10,428 nucleotides of DNA from an uncultured Lachnospiraceae bacterium (GTDB lineage Bacteria; Bacillota_A; Clostridia; Lachnospirales; Lachnospiraceae): NCBI GenBank assembly GCA_910588595.1, contig CAJUQU010000123.1, positions 1 to 10,428 of the forward strand. Direction: 5' to 3'. The number at the start of each line of letters is the position of its first letter. Position 1 is the first letter of the stretch. The notes beneath the pieces are model-generated. The model saw only the letters and a program-made list of their open reading frames with translations. It was not told the origin of the DNA and did no database searches. A program made the position numbers and the translations under genes. Of the stretch, positions 1-6,569 are shown piece by piece.

Positions 1-53
1 AGAGCACTCGGCTGTTAACCGAGTTGTTGTAGGTTCGAGCCCTACTCGGGGAG
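1..53 (+). tRNA. tRNA-Asn (GTT anticodon), 5' end missing
   Basis: This is the 3' two-thirds of a tRNA cut by the window edge. The anticodon stem pairs 7-11 with 19-23 around a 7-nt loop with GTT at 14-16, which reads asparagine codons. The T arm is 29-33 paired with 41-45 around TTCGAGC. The 3' acceptor strand is 46-52 and the discriminator base is G53. No CCA is encoded, so it must be added by the CCA-adding enzyme. The missing part is the 5' acceptor strand and most of the D arm. Confidence 0.93.
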
Positions 54-111
54 TTTATTTTAGATAATTTATCTGTCATAATATGTGTTGATTATGAATA
101 TAATATAGTAT

Positions 112-182
112 GGCGCAGTAGCCAAGCGGTAAGGCGTGGGACTGCAACTCCCTGATCACCGGTTCAAATCCGATCTGCGCCT
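112..182 (+). tRNA. tRNA-Cys (GCA anticodon)
   Basis: The acceptor stem pairs 112-118 (GGCGCAG) with 175-181 (CTGCGCC) and the discriminator is U182, the usual identity base of tRNA-Cys. The anticodon loop CTGCAAC carries GCA. The T loop is TTCAAAT. Two stem positions look unpaired: T·T at the top of the anticodon stem (TGGGA/TCCCT) and C159·A173 in the T stem (ACCGG/CCGAT). No CCA is encoded. It sits about 58 bp after the tRNA-Asn and is probably cotranscribed with it, ending at the terminator just downstream. Confidence 0.93.
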
Positions 183-185
183 CTC

Positions 186-225
186 AAATAAAAAACCTGA
201 GAAATATTTCTCAGGTTTTTTATTT
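186..225. terminator. Rho-independent, symmetrical terminator after the tRNAs
   Basis: A perfect palindrome centred between 205 and 206 has the core CCTGAGA/TCTCAGG, flanked by an A run on the left and a T run on the right. It gives a U-tailed hairpin on either strand. On the plus strand it lies directly after tRNA-Cys. On the minus strand it lies about 90 bp past the feoB stop and could end that transcript too. Confidence 0.88.
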
Positions 226-252
226 AAGTACAGATCATTTTGAGGAAATATA

Positions 253-303
253 CCGCTAAGAAATAGCCTGTGACAATGAGCTTGATTAACAATTTCTTAG
301 CGG
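253..303. repeat. 12-bp inverted repeat with 27-nt loop, downstream of feoB
   Basis: CCGCTAAGAAAT at 253-264 is the exact reverse complement of ATTTCTTAGCGG at 292-303. It lies 11 bp past the feoB stop on the minus strand. The loop is long and no U run follows directly, so it is not a canonical terminator. It may be a 3'-end stabilising or processing structure, or an old repeat remnant. Confidence 0.6.
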
Positions 304-314
304 AGAATAATCAA

Positions 315-2654
315 TTATGTGATGAGCAGTCCGATCATTCGTACCAGCAGTGCGGCGGTCCAGGCGATGATACATTGCCACACAACTACATAGATTGCCC
401 ATCTGCACCCCAATTCCCGTTTGATGGAAGCGATGGCAGCTACACAGGGCGTGTATAGCAGGCTGAATACGAGCAGGGAAGCGGCAGTCAGTGAATTCAT
501 GGCAGCTGCAACACCACCCTCTGCGCCAAACAGCACTTCCAGGACGGAGACAACGCTTTCTTTTGCCATGAAACCACTGATCAGTGCGGTGCAGATGCGC
601 CAGTCGTCCAATCCAAGTGGTTGAAAGAGCGGCGCGATCAGACCAGATATGGCAGCCAAGATACTGTCGTGTGAATCCGTAACCATATTAAAATGAAAAT
701 TAAAGCTTTGCAGGAACCACACTATGATGGTCGCGATCAATATGACGGAGAAAGCCCGCTGCAGAAAATCCTTTGCCTTTTCCCACAGGAGTTGTAGTAC
801 ATTGCGGGTGCCTGGCAGACGATAGTTCGGCAGCTCCATGACAAAGGGTACTGCTTCGCCTTTAAATATGGTTTTCTTGAAAAAGAGAGCTACAAGGATT
901 CCGACAAAAATCCCCAATAAATACAATCCGGTCATGATCAGACCGCCCTTATGAGGAAAAAAGGCATTTACAAAAAAGGCATAAATCGGCAGCTTTGCGG
1001 TACAACTCATAAATGGAGTGAGCAGTATCGTCATTTTGCGGTCACGCTCGCTAGGCAGGGTGCGGGTGGACATGACTGCGGGCACAGTACAGCCAAAACC
1101 GATCAGCATTGGCACGATACTACGCCCGGATAATCCCATCTTTCGAAGCAGCTTATCCATGAAGAAGGCGACACGTGCGACATATCCGCTGTCCTCTAAC
1201 ATGGAGAGGAAAAAGAACATGGTCACGATGACCGGCAGGAAACTGAGAACGCTGCCGACACCCTCAAATATACCATTGATGATCAGACTGTGGATCGTGC
1301 GGTTGACATTACCGGCAGTCATGGCGTTGTCAGCAAATACAGCGAGAAGTTCGATGCCGCTGGCTAGCAGATCCTGCATCCATGCACCGATAACATTAAA
1401 TGTCAGGTAGAATACAAGTCCCATGATCATAACAAACACTGGAATAGCGGTATATTTGCCGGTCAGAATCCGGTCAATACGCTGGCTGCGCAGGTGTTCT
1501 TTGCTCTCATGTGGTTTGGTGACGCACTGATTACATATTTTATGGATATAGGCGAATCGCATATCAGCCATGGCTGCGCTTCGGTCCATTCCGCGTTCTT
1601 TTTCCATTTGAAGGATAATGTGTTCCAACATTTCATTTTCATTTTGATCGAGATGCAGGCGATCCAGGATCAGGCTGTCACCTTCGATGATCTTGCTTGC
1701 AGCAAAACGAACGGGAAGTCCGGCGTGCAAGGCATGGTCTTCGATCAGATGGATGACCGCATGGAGACAGCGGTGTACAGCTCCTCCGTTGTCATTCTGG
1801 TCGCAAAAGTCCTGACGAAGCGGTTTTTCCTGGTATTTAGCTACATGGAGAGCGTGTTTGATCAATTCGTCTACACCCTGATTTTTGGCAGCTGAGATCG
1901 GCACCACAGGGATGCCAAGCATGGATTCCATGGCGTTTACATCGACGGTTCCCCCATTGCCTGCCATCTCGTCCATCATATTGAGTGCTAAGACTGTGGG
2001 GACATTCATTTCGAGCAGCTGCATGGTAAGGTATAGATTTCGCTCGATATTTGTGGCATCGACTATGTTGATAATACCGTTTGGATGATCATTCAGTACA
2101 AAATCGCGTGACACCAGTTCTTCATTCGTGTAAGGGGACATCGAGTAAATGCCCGGAAGGTCGGTGATTTCCGTATCAGAATAGCCGCGTATCGCGCCGT
2201 CTTTTCTGTCCACAGTAACACCCGGGAAATTTCCGACGTGCTGTTTGGAGCCAGTCAGCTGGTTGAAAAGAGTGGTTTTGCCACAGTTCTGGTTGCCGAC
2301 CAGAGCGAAAGTCAGTTTGGTTCCGTCTGGAAGGGGGTTGCCGCTGCCCTTCGGATGAAAGATGCCTTCCTCACCCAGCCCGGGGTGCAAAGTTTTCTTG
2401 GCAGCCTTTTTCTTGGACTGAGTGCTTGATGTGATTGGATCCACAGCAATTTGTGCAGCATCGGCAAGGCGGAGCGTGAGCTCGTAACCTTGGATGCGCA
2501 GTTCGATCGGATCACCCATCGGAGCAAGTTTTACAACTGTGACTTCTGCGCCGGGGATCACGCCCATGTCCAGAAAGTGCTGCCTCAGTGCACCCTCGCC
2601 TCCAACGCTCTTCACTACAGCGGAATTTCCGATTTCAAGTTCCTTTAGTGTCAT
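315..2654 (-). CDS. feoB: FeoA-FeoB fusion, ferrous iron transporter
   Basis: This 779-aa inner-membrane Fe(II) transporter has the small SH3-like FeoA domain fused to its N terminus (about residues 1-75), then a linker, then FeoB. The G domain shows G1 GNQNCGKT (120-127), G2 in GNFPGVTVD (141-149), G3 DLPG (165-168), G4 NMMD (225-228) and G5 SAAKNQG (254-260). A soluble helical segment (about 265-395) leads into the membrane domain from about 400 to the end. The conserved core motifs GFGCTVPA (519-526), MSCTAKLP (549-556), GFMAKES (694-700) and YTPCVAAIASIKRE are all present, so the protein looks complete and functional. The start at 2654 is chosen over an upstream in-frame ATG at 2675 because AGGAG lies 7 nt before it. 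No separate feoC or second feoA is seen. A Fur- or DtxR-type iron box was looked for upstream and not clearly found. Confidence 0.97.
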   Translation of the reverse strand: MTLKELEIGNSAVVKSVGGEGALRQHFLDMGVIPGAEVTVVKLAPMGDPIELRIQGYELTLRLADAAQIAVDPITSSTQSKKKAAKKTLHPGLGEEGIFHPKGSGNPLPDGTKLTFALVGNQNCGKTTLFNQLTGSKQHVGNFPGVTVDRKDGAIRGYSDTEITDLPGIYSMSPYTNEELVSRDFVLNDHPNGIINIVDATNIERNLYLTMQLLEMNVPTVLALNMMDEMAGNGGTVDVNAMESMLGIPVVPISAAKNQGVDELIKHALHVAKYQEKPLRQDFCDQNDNGGAVHRCLHAVIHLIEDHALHAGLPVRFAASKIIEGDSLILDRLHLDQNENEMLEHIILQMEKERGMDRSAAMADMRFAYIHKICNQCVTKPHESKEHLRSQRIDRILTGKYTAIPVFVMIMGLVFYLTFNVIGAWMQDLLASGIELLAVFADNAMTAGNVNRTIHSLIINGIFEGVGSVLSFLPVIVTMFFFLSMLEDSGYVARVAFFMDKLLRKMGLSGRSIVPMLIGFGCTVPAVMSTRTLPSERDRKMTILLTPFMSCTAKLPIYAFFVNAFFPHKGGLIMTGLYLLGIFVGILVALFFKKTIFKGEAVPFVMELPNYRLPGTRNVLQLLWEKAKDFLQRAFSVILIATIIVWFLQSFNFHFNMVTDSHDSILAAISGLIAPLFQPLGLDDWRICTALISGFMAKESVVSVLEVLFGAEGGVAAAMNSLTAASLLVFSLLYTPCVAAIASIKRELGCRWAIYVVVWQCIIAWTAALLVRMIGLLIT

Positions 2655-2729
2655 AATATCACTCCTCGTAAGCAAAAAATAATATATGTTTTCAATATGG
2701 AACGCATAGATATATGAAACTTCAATCTT

Positions 2730-2758
2730 ATTTTAGTGGATATGGTCAGATAAAACAA
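2730..2758 (-). promoter_or_regulatory. Candidate feoB promoter
   Basis: On the minus strand, TTGTTT (2758-2753) and TAAAAT (2735-2730) are separated by 17 bp. This would give a leader of roughly 70 nt before the feoB start at 2654. The -10 box is good and the -35 box is weak. Other AT-rich -10-like strings occur closer to the gene, so the exact site is uncertain. Confidence 0.35.
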
Positions 2759-2780
2759 GTCCCAAAAGAAGGGGTTTTTC

Positions 2781-2808
2781 TTGAAAAAGAAGGAAGAATC
2801 TATATAAT
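2781..2808 (+). promoter_or_regulatory. Sigma-A-type promoter for the SUKH gene
   Basis: TTGAAA at 2781-2786 and a perfect TATAAT at 2803-2808 are separated by 16 bp. Transcription would start near 2815, leaving a leader of about 85 nt before the ATG at 2901. It points away from feoB, so the 246-bp gap between the two genes is a divergent promoter region. Confidence 0.7.
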
Positions 2809-2900
2809 AGAATATGTAGGGTTGGAAATTGATGTATTGCATTAATTTTAATGAATTCTTATGCATCATAAAAAGATTTGTACGAAAAGGAGTGTTTATC

Positions 2901-3677
2901 ATGGGAAATAAGTATGATGAGAAAGCTTTTGTGAAGGGAGCCTATCAGGCGCTGATCGATAGAGGGATCATTACGGAGGATATGCTGATGCCGTCCACGG
3001 TGACGGACGAGATGATAGATGCATTTGAGCGGGAGTATGATGTGAAACTGCCGCCGCTTCTGCGCGCATATCTGCAGACATATTGCCATAATATCAACGG
3101 GCTTAAAGCACCTGTCCCGGGTGATGATCTGATCCATCGGAATGAAGATACGATGAGGCAGATCATGCATATGGATATCGATGAGATCAATGAGCTGAGC
3201 CAGGACGAGCTGCCGTACGTGGAACTGACCTGGTGTGACATGTTCCCGATTCCAGAGAAGGATCCGTTAAGCGTATTTCGAAGGGAGATAGAAGGAATTC
3301 GCGAGGTGGCAGACTGTATGGTGGAGGACGATCTGTCAGCAGCTGACGTTAAGCAGTTTATTCCGTTTGCGGACTGGATGAGTGCGGGACCGCTGTGCAT
3401 TGATACCAGTATTGATGAAGATGAGGTCTCAAGTGAGGACGTTCAAACATGGCAGGTATGCTGGTTTGACCATGAAGAATTTCACTGGAAACAGCAGGGC
3501 GTGGAATATGTTGATGACGACGGGAATGTTGTCGGAGATACAAGAATGGCAGATTTCAGGTGTTTTCTGCGGTTGTATTTCTATGGGATTTATGACAAGA
3601 ATTATGAAGTGCAGTCAGAGGAGTCTGGGGAGGACGTGCCGGATAAGAGCGAGTGGTGCACTGTAGGTGGATACTGA
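2901..3677 (+). CDS. SMI1/KNR4 (SUKH) family protein
   Basis: This is a 258-aa acidic soluble protein with no signal peptide or membrane segment. The SUKH signature is visible as TDEMIDAFEREYDVKLPPLLRAYL (about 35-58, the helix plus LPPxLRxYL turn) and a later FIPFADWMSAGPLCIDTS block (about 153-170), followed by a strand-rich stretch ending in DFRCFLRLYFYG (about 218-229). SUKH proteins often act as immunity proteins against secreted or contact-dependent toxins, and others have non-immunity roles. No toxin gene, secretion gene or toxin-like C-terminal fragment is visible next to it, so its role here is unknown. The start at 2901 is chosen because AAGGAG lies 8 nt upstream; an in-frame ATG at 2829 would add 24 residues but has no such site. 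It appears to be a single-gene transcript with its own promoter. Confidence 0.82.
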   Translation: MGNKYDEKAFVKGAYQALIDRGIITEDMLMPSTVTDEMIDAFEREYDVKLPPLLRAYLQTYCHNINGLKAPVPGDDLIHRNEDTMRQIMHMDIDEINELSQDELPYVELTWCDMFPIPEKDPLSVFRREIEGIREVADCMVEDDLSAADVKQFIPFADWMSAGPLCIDTSIDEDEVSSEDVQTWQVCWFDHEEFHWKQQGVEYVDDDGNVVGDTRMADFRCFLRLYFYGIYDKNYEVQSEESGEDVPDKSEWCTVGGY

Positions 3678-3806
3678 GTGCTGACCTGATCCATACAGTC
3701 TGAAAAAGCGGGATGGGACGCCGTAAAATGAGCTACCGTGGGTATTTTTGTTTGAGTTTGGATTGGATATAGTCGACACCGCTCGCTATTTGGTTTGAGA
3801 TTGGGT

Positions 3807-3814
3807 CCATATTG
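3807..3814. repeat. Left target-site duplication of the MITE-like element
   Basis: CCATATTG directly precedes the element and is repeated exactly at 3973-3980 directly after it. The match stops at both element boundaries, as expected for an 8-bp target duplication. Confidence 0.8.
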
Positions 3815-3972
3815 GTTACAGTTCAGCCCAGGACTTCGCACTACGCTGCGAAGTCCGTGAGAAAGCATAGCGGCCTAGATGCATCAAGCCACGGTACGTG
3901 GCTTTGACATCCGCGAAGCAGTTTTTGCATGGCTTGATGCTTATAACAGGAAGCCGAAGGCTGAACTGTTAC
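3815..3972. mobile_element. 158-bp MITE-like element, complete copy
   Basis: The element has terminal inverted repeats GTTACAGTTCAGCC (3815-3828) and GGCTGAACTGTTAC (3959-3972), matching at 13 of 14 positions, and is bounded by an 8-bp direct repeat. It has no credible transposase gene, so it is non-autonomous. Inside are a 10-bp perfect hairpin (3831-3856, loop CTACGC), a second hairpin of 8 bp with a 3-nt loop (3886-3904), and a long-range 11-bp pairing between 3881-3891 and 3930-3940 that competes with the second hairpin. A nearly identical copy begins at 10311, which shows dispersal. An 8-bp duplication and an end reading GTAA are consistent with mobilisation by an IS66-type transposase, but this is inference. 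It sits just upstream of the ispE promoter. Confidence 0.82.
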
Positions 3973-3980
3973 CCATATTG
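3973..3980. repeat. Right target-site duplication of the MITE-like element
   Basis: CCATATTG directly follows the right terminal repeat and is identical to 3807-3814 on the left. It ends 21 bp before the -35 box of the ispE promoter. Confidence 0.8.
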
Positions 3981-4001
3981 TGTTCTGTATGTGTGAAACT
4001 G

Positions 4002-4030
4002 TTGACGAACCGCATATTTTCCTTTATAAT
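4002..4030 (+). promoter_or_regulatory. Sigma-A promoter for the ispE operon
   Basis: TTGACG (4002-4007) and TATAAT (4025-4030) are spaced by 17 bp, close to consensus. Transcription would begin near 4037, giving a leader of about 95 nt. A 10-bp palindrome TTCCATGGAA (4054-4063) lies in the early leader and could be an operator. A second weaker candidate, TTGACT (4086-4091) with TATAGT (4109-4114) at 17 bp, would start transcription very close to the ATG. Confidence 0.8.
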
Positions 4031-4131
4031 TGTTTTAAAAAAAATACAATGTTTTCCATGGAACCAACAGGGCAGCCGCGCCCGTTTGACTTTGCATGAA
4101 GAATATTATATAGTACAAAAAGGGGAAACGG

Positions 4132-5031
4132 ATGGAAAAACGAAATTACAGGGCAAGGGCGAAAATCAATCTGGCGCTTGATGTATGTCGTCGTCTCGAA
4201 AATGGATATCATGAAGTGAAGATGGTCATGCAGACAGTTGATCTCTATGATGAGTTGGAATTTAAGATAAGAAATGATCCGGATATCATATTGTCTGTGA
4301 GCAGTAAAGACTATCTGGGTGATCTGGAGAACAACCTGATCTTCCGCGCAGCGAAGCTTATGAAACATCAGTTCGACATACAGTCTGGCGTGGAGATCAA
4401 GCTCAAAAAGAATATTCCTGTAGCAGCGGGTATGGCTGGCGGGAGTACGGACGCAGCAGCGACAATGCTTGCCATGAACGAGTTGTACGAGCTTGGGCTC
4501 TCCAAAGAACAGCTCATGGATATGGCAGTGAGACTTGGTGCGGATGTTCCTTTTTGCATTATGGGAGGCACTGCCCTGGCAGAGGGGATCGGGGAGCAAC
4601 TGGCACCGCTCCCGGCACCGCCAGAGGCTGTGCTGCTGATCGTGAAGCCGCCGATCATGGTGTCGACACAATGGGTTTATGAACATCTGCGCCTTGACGC
4701 GCTGGAGCGTCATCCGGATATAGATGGCATGATCACTGCCTTGAACCAGGGGAATTTAAAGGGAGTCACTGACCGCATGGAAAATGTGATGGAAACTGTG
4801 ACGGAGAGAGAATATCCCATCATCACTGATATCAAGAAAATGATGCTTGGCAATGGAGCGATGAACGCTGTCATGAGCGGGAGCGGTCCAAGTATCTTTG
4901 GCGTTTTTATTGAGGAGGATGCAGCAAGGGCGGCAGCTGTATATGTCAATCAGACACTTTTGACAAAGGGAATTGATGCACAGGTAAACGTTACAAGATT
5001 TTATAAACACGCTCTGAACCAAGATTCGTGA
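4132..5031 (+). CDS. ispE: 4-diphosphocytidyl-2-C-methyl-D-erythritol kinase
   Basis: This 299-aa GHMP-family kinase phosphorylates CDP-methylerythritol at the 2-hydroxyl with ATP, the fourth step of the non-mevalonate (MEP) route to IPP and DMAPP. The N terminus reads RAKINLALDV (about 8-18) with the substrate-binding lysine K11. The glycine-rich ATP loop PVAAGMAGGSTDAAA is at 96-110. GADVPF (136-141) supplies the predicted catalytic Asp138. The C-terminal GHMP motif MSGSGPSIFG lies at about 248-257. Length and motifs are normal for the family. The start is supported by AGGGG 6 nt upstream. It is the first gene of a probable operon: the GntR gene begins 13 bp after its stop. Confidence 0.96.
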   Translation: MEKRNYRARAKINLALDVCRRLENGYHEVKMVMQTVDLYDELEFKIRNDPDIILSVSSKDYLGDLENNLIFRAAKLMKHQFDIQSGVEIKLKKNIPVAAGMAGGSTDAAATMLAMNELYELGLSKEQLMDMAVRLGADVPFCIMGGTALAEGIGEQLAPLPAPPEAVLLIVKPPIMVSTQWVYEHLRLDALERHPDIDGMITALNQGNLKGVTDRMENVMETVTEREYPIITDIKKMMLGNGAMNAVMSGSGPSIFGVFIEEDAARAAAVYVNQTLLTKGIDAQVNVTRFYKHALNQDS

Positions 5032-5044
5032 TTGGAGGACAGAT

Positions 5045-5731
5045 ATGAGCATGATGAAGGACGATGAATATTTACCGCTCAGGGATGTGGTGTTCAATAC
5101 GCTGCGTCAGGAGATTCTCACCGGTAAGCTCAAACCCGGAGAGCGCCTGATGGAGATCCATCTAGCGAACAAGCTTGGTGTGAGCCGCACGCCGATACGT
5201 GAGGCGATCAGGAAGCTGGAGCTTGAAGGTCTGGTGATCATGATACCAAGGCGCGGGGCAGAGGTTGCGCAGATCACGCTCAAGAGCCTGCAGGATGTCA
5301 TGGAAGTACGGCGTGCTTTGGATGTGCTAGCGGTCGAGCTTGCCTGTGAGCGGATGGGGCAGGAAGCGTTGGACAGTCTGTATCAGGCGTGTGAGAATTT
5401 CCGCGCGGCTGTCAAGACGAAGGACACGAGGAAACTGGCGGAGGCGGATGTAACATTTCATGACAAGATCGTGTTGTCCACCGGAAACGCGAGGCTGATA
5501 CAGCTGGTCAGTAACCTGTCAGAGCAGATGTATCGTTACCGTTTTGAATATCTCAAAGATGCATCATCACATGAGATGCTGCAGCAGGAACATCTGGAAA
5601 TGTATCAGAGCATTTTAAGAAAAGACAAGGTCACAGCGGCGAATGTGGTGAAAAAACACATTGATAATCAGGAGGAAGCCATAATAAAGCAGCTTCAGCT
5701 TGAACGGGATGATCGGAAAAAAAATGTATAA
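5045..5731 (+). CDS. GntR-family regulator, FadR/FCD subfamily
   Basis: This 228-aa transcription factor has an N-terminal winged helix-turn-helix (about 10-75), with the typical ILTGKLKPGERLMEIHLANKLGVSRTPIREA run as the DNA-binding core. An all-helical FCD ligand domain follows (about 80-215). The four residues that usually bind a metal in FCD domains appear present: D135 and H139 in DVTFH, H183 in EHLEMY and H205 in KKHIDN. Such proteins usually sense small carboxylic acids or sugar acids and repress nearby catabolic genes. No catabolic cluster adjoins here; the gene lies in the ispE transcript, so its effector and targets are unknown. The start at 5045 has GGAGG 6 nt upstream. Confidence 0.93.
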   Translation: MSMMKDDEYLPLRDVVFNTLRQEILTGKLKPGERLMEIHLANKLGVSRTPIREAIRKLELEGLVIMIPRRGAEVAQITLKSLQDVMEVRRALDVLAVELACERMGQEALDSLYQACENFRAAVKTKDTRKLAEADVTFHDKIVLSTGNARLIQLVSNLSEQMYRYRFEYLKDASSHEMLQQEHLEMYQSILRKDKVTAANVVKKHIDNQEEAIIKQLQLERDDRKKNV

Positions 5732-5741
5732 ACGTTTGATT

Positions 5742-5786
5742 TATGTCCATACTTACTGATAGAAGCAAATGGGAGGTATGGACATA
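5742..5786 (+). promoter_or_regulatory. 11-bp inverted repeat spanning the start region of the small membrane gene
   Basis: TATGTCCATAC (5742-5752) is perfectly complementary to GTATGGACATA (5776-5786), with a 23-nt loop. The right arm begins at the last base of the GGGAGG ribosome binding site (5771-5776) and ends on the first base of the ATG. In RNA the hairpin would occupy the whole spacer between them and could limit translation. Alternatively the repeat is a DNA operator for the GntR protein encoded just upstream. Confidence 0.55.
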
Positions 5787-6034
5787 TGTTATTATGGAAT
5801 AAGTATCTGAAAAATATACTGATGGTTCTGGGTGTGGTGTTGTGGGTTGGTGCACTTAGCCCCGAGATCTTTATGCAGGCAGGGCTGGGATGCATCCTTG
5901 ACGAGAACGGCGAGGAGCTCACAGCGGAGGATGCAAAAGAATTTATGGAGGCCTATTTCTACGGAAATCAGACTCAGGGGGAAGCCTCAGTAGAGATAAG
6001 TTATAAATTTGCGTTGTTGGAATGGATGCAATAG
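5786..6034 (+). CDS. Small hypothetical membrane protein
   Basis: This 82-aa protein is of no family I recognise. One hydrophobic segment (about 8-28, NKYLKNILMVLGVVLWVGAL and on) follows a short N terminus with lysines, so it is probably a single-pass membrane protein or an uncleaved signal anchor. The remaining 50 or so residues are acidic and polar, with TAEDAKEFMEAYFYG (about 46-60) likely helical. Coding is supported by the GGGAGG site 9 nt before the ATG, its place between two genes on the same strand, and ending before the next ribosome binding site. It is 54 bp after gntR and 67 bp before the DUF1934 gene, so cotranscription is likely. An inverted repeat covers its initiation region. 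Confidence 0.68.
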   Translation: MLLWNKYLKNILMVLGVVLWVGALSPEIFMQAGLGCILDENGEELTAEDAKEFMEAYFYGNQTQGEASVEISYKFALLEWMQ

Positions 6035-6101
6035 ATCTGATAACGCAGGGGCATAAGTTTGCTGATTGGTATGCGTGCCAGTGCGCGCAGGGGGGATAGC
6101 T

Positions 6102-6560
6102 ATGACAAAGGAAGTATTGGTATCCATACGTGGACTTCAATTTGTTGACAATGAGATCGGACAGTCGACTTCCGACGAGGAACTTGACCAGATCGAGACG
6201 ATCTGTCCTGGGGAATACTATTATCGAAATGATGCACATTACATACGTTATGAGGAAATCATGGAAGACTTTCCGGAATCTATCCGGAATATGATCAAGT
6301 TGAAGAAAAAAGAATTTTCACTCTGGAAAAAGGGACCGGTCAATGTGCAGCTGGTATTTTCCGAGGGGAAAAAAACCATGACAGATTATTTTACCCCTTT
6401 CGGAAATATCTTAGTCGCGATGGACACAAGGGAAGTCAATGTGACAGAAAGCGAGGACTGTCTGGAAATACATATTGTCTATGGACTCGAGGCGAATTAT
6501 CAGTTCATAGCAGACTGTAATATCACGATCGAGATCAAGAGTCTTTCAGGCAGCCAATGA
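6102..6560 (+). CDS. YwiB-like DUF1934 family protein
   Basis: This 152-aa soluble protein resembles the DUF1934 (YwiB) family of small calycin-like beta-barrels found in Firmicutes, whose biochemical role is not established. Typical features are the ETICPGEYYYRNDAHYIRYEE stretch (about 32-52), a central TMTDYFTPFGNILVAMDTREV segment (about 94-115) and a final strand pair with IVYGLEANYQF and NITIEIK. The start at 6102 is preferred because an AGGGGGG site sits a few bases upstream; an in-frame ATG at 6066 would add 12 residues without such a site. It is the last gene of the ispE-led group, and its stop lies 9 bp from the stop of the opposing alarmone synthetase gene. Confidence 0.85.
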   Translation: MTKEVLVSIRGLQFVDNEIGQSTSDEELDQIETICPGEYYYRNDAHYIRYEEIMEDFPESIRNMIKLKKKEFSLWKKGPVNVQLVFSEGKKTMTDYFTPFGNILVAMDTREVNVTESEDCLEIHIVYGLEANYQFIADCNITIEIKSLSGSQ

Positions 6561-6569
6561 CGGATCTGC

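Noticed and set aside
1494..1895. A 133-codon open frame on the plus strand inside feoB
   Set aside because: It is antisense to a fully conserved feoB with no ribosome binding site or recognisable domain.
2655..2780. Possible Fur or DtxR box upstream of feoB
   Set aside because: Only loosely AT-rich matches were seen and no convincing symmetrical site was found.
3710..3755. Terminator for the SUKH gene around TACC-GTG-GGTA plus TTTTT
   Set aside because: The stem is only 4 bp and too weak to claim.
3879..4181. A 100-codon open frame running from inside the MITE into ispE
   Set aside because: It crosses the element boundary, the target duplication and the ispE promoter, so it cannot be an ancestral gene; no transposase similarity is visible.
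4024..4713. A 229-codon open frame on the minus strand over ispE
   Set aside because: It is antisense to ispE, low in recognisable structure and overlaps the ispE promoter; a shadow of the real gene.
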